Below are positions 62,982-64,000 of a DNA stretch of 64,000 bases, one piece after another. Each line of letters opens with the position of its first letter. Position 1 is the stretch's first letter. Both the position numbers and the translations under genes were made by a program. A model generated the notes under the pieces. That model did not search any database. It saw nothing but the letters and a program-made list of their open reading frames with translations, and was not told the DNA's origin. The DNA is taken from NCBI RefSeq assembly GCF_014203755.1, contig NZ_JACHJS010000001.1:1054001-1118000 (forward strand), read 5' to 3'. Origin of the DNA: Saccharothrix violaceirubra. Its GTDB lineage: Bacteria; Actinomycetota; Actinomycetes; Mycobacteriales; Pseudonocardiaceae.

Positions 62982-63321
62982 CGTCTTCCTCGTCGTCGAT
63001 GGTGTCGCAGGCGAAGCAGTCGCACGGGTAGTCGGCGACGGGGCCGCCGACCGCCCGTGCGAACGCGTCGCCCTCCTCGGTGCGGTGTCCGGCCGGGGCG
63101 TGGAAGACCCCGACCTGGGTGTCCGCGGCCCGATAGAGGGCGCGGGCGAGCCCTTCGCCGCGTCGGTCGGATCGGGTCTCGATGTTGGCGATCTCGTGGG
63201 TGTCGACGAAGACGTACAGCTCGGCGGCGACACCTCGACCGTCGAGGATTTCCCAGATGAGGTACCGGCCCCCGTCTCCGAGGTAGTCGCCGGCGCGTCG
63301 GGCGATCGTCTCCGTCATCAT
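62974..63321 (-). CDS. acetyltransferase-like small protein
   Basis: 115 aa from ATG 63321 (ATG 63318 also in frame). Beta strands around GRYLIWEILDGRGVAAELYVFVDTHEIANIETRSDRRGEGLARALYRAAD suggest a truncated GNAT-like fold, but the acetyl-CoA loop is weak. The end CDCFACD has a Cys pair, and the tail is very acidic. Its start codon lies inside a 17-bp inverted repeat. Confidence 0.55.
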   Translation of the reverse strand: MMTETIARRAGDYLGDGGRYLIWEILDGRGVAAELYVFVDTHEIANIETRSDRRGEGLARALYRAADTQVGVFHAPAGHRTEEGDAFARAVGGPVADYPCDCFACDTIDDEEDDD

Positions 63322-63364
63322 GTTGTACACACTACATGACTCATGCGGTGTGCACAACATGATG
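63316..63364. promoter_or_regulatory. 17-bp inverted repeat over the 62974 gene start
   Basis: CATCATGTTGTACACAC (63316-63332) and GTGTGCACAACATGATG (63348-63364) match at 16 of 17 positions around 15 bp. The AT-rich repeat covers the start codon of the minus-strand gene, so a bound protein would block transcription or the mRNA stem would block translation. Loop contains ATGACTCAT. Confidence 0.68.
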
Positions 63365-63462
63365 GTTGCCGCTGGACGCAGCGTCCCGACCACATCATTC
63401 GGTCTCCGGACGGCACTGGCCCACCATGGCTTCGAGGCCGGCGCGCGTCGGTGTGCAGAGAT

Positions 63463-63774
63463 CTACTCGCCGTCGCCGTTCCCGTGGTCGCGGTACCACC
63501 GCAGCCACGACCAGGGCCTCACCCACACACCCCACGGCATCATCGACTCCTCGGTCCCGGTCAACCCCGCGACCCCGACCTCGATCAGCCGCATCCCGCC
63601 CAGGACGACCACCACGACCGCGGGCGCGACGGCCGGGGCCAGCCACCACGGCCACCGGACGTCCCGGGCCACGTCGGACCACCTGTCCGCCTCGACCGCG
63701 ACGACCACGCACCACCCCAGGCCCAAGGCCGCGCTGACGGTTTCCCTGAGCAGCTCCCGGTTCGTCTTCTTCAC
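63463..63774 (-). CDS. small membrane protein, 103 aa
   Basis: GTG 63774 overlaps the upstream stop as GTGA; longer in-frame starts would overlap that gene. Two hydrophobic stretches, about residues 9-24 (TVSAALGLGWCVVVAV) and 37-62 (WWLAPAVAPAVVVVVLGGM), and a Trp-rich end (WGVWVRPWSWLRWYRDHG). Function unknown. Confidence 0.6.
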   Translation of the reverse strand: MKKTNRELLRETVSAALGLGWCVVVAVEADRWSDVARDVRWPWWLAPAVAPAVVVVVLGGMRLIEVGVAGLTGTEESMMPWGVWVRPWSWLRWYRDHGNGDGE

Positions 63775-64000
63775 GACGACTCCTCTCCTTCCCGTTCCGT
63801 GTCGTCCGGTGCGGCGCCCGGAGCACGTCGCCCCGGCGTGGTCAGCGCCGCCTCGGGATCCCACCCGTTGATCAGCCGCGACCGCAGCGCCGACACCGAG
63901 ACCACGCAGCGCTCGTCACGCGCCCACTGCGCCTGGGTCTTCTCCTCCCCGAACGCCACCAGCATCGGCGACGGCCTCCCCCCGCCCGCACCGCGTCCGG
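63771..64000 (-). CDS. HNH/homing-type DNA-binding domain protein, 5' end outside window
   Basis: The frame ends at 63771 and stays open past the window edge. Residues FGEEKTQAQWARDERCVVSVSALRSRLINGWDPEAALTTP follow the pattern of a small helix-turn-helix unit repeated in phage HNH and AP2-type proteins (F-G-E-x-K-T...W-A-R-D...L-x-x-R-L-x-x-G-W-x-x-E-x-A-L-T-T-P). An internal ATG at 63965 could also be the start, giving 64 aa. Confidence 0.6.
   Translation of the reverse strand, partial: GRGAGGGRPSPMLVAFGEEKTQAQWARDERCVVSVSALRSRLINGWDPEAALTTPGRRAPGAAPDDTEREGEESS

Overview
The window is high-GC, densely coded DNA from an actinomycete, most likely of the order Pseudonocardiales (Saccharothrix/Lentzea/Actinosynnema type; genus not proven). 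Evidence: GTG starts are frequent, third codon positions are almost always G or C, and from about 1 to 36.3 kb the gene order follows the Mycobacterium tuberculosis block Rv3024c-Rv2996c: mnmA, MetE-like gene, ACT-domain gene, gatC-gatA-gatB, lppZ-like lipoprotein, DoxX protein, Cfp6-like PH-domain protein, ilvB-ilvN-ilvC, serA. Extra genes are interspersed, and ligA and pfkA, which lie in the mycobacterial block, are absent here.

0-36.3 kb is chromosomal backbone. It carries tRNA-thiolation mnmA (3' part), a threonine dehydratase-like enzyme, a CBM2-GH18 chitinase with two DasR-like operators, a LysR regulator divergent from a three-gene succinate dehydrogenase/fumarate reductase operon, a NUDIX regulator-like gene, a membrane protein with a nuclease-like tail, gatCAB, a TPR-CHAT protease-like gene preceded by a small acidic peptide gene and a hairpin, ilvD, an ilv attenuator with its leader peptide, ilvBNC and serA. 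Four clusters of a 22-bp-period repeat sit in convergent intergenic gaps.

36.3-64 kb is an accessory, prophage- or ICE-like region whose right end lies outside the window. It opens with a cI-like repressor and a divergent Cro-like gene, an excisionase-like gene, a RecB-type exonuclease plus ERF annealing protein, a replication-type protein and a long train of small genes overlapping by 1 or 4 nt. A C5 DNA methyltransferase, an ASCH protein and a RuvC-like resolvase follow. No integrase, terminase, capsid or conjugation gene is visible here.

The most interesting locus is 54.68-59.65 kb. One operon encodes Cas6e, a Csf1-like protein with zinc-finger cysteines, a small helical Cas11-like protein, Csf2 (Cas7-type), Csf3 (Cas5-type), a DNA N4/N6 methyltransferase and a CysH/PAPS-reductase-like protein, ending at a strong terminator. 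The order csf1-cas11-csf2-csf3 plus cysH is that of type IV-B CRISPR-Cas. An intact-looking Cas6e and an embedded methyltransferase are not part of the canonical IV-B set, and no CRISPR array, cas1, cas2 or dinG is visible. Beyond the operon the accessory region continues mostly on the minus strand with small regulators, a kinase-like protein and two divergent promoter/operator regions.
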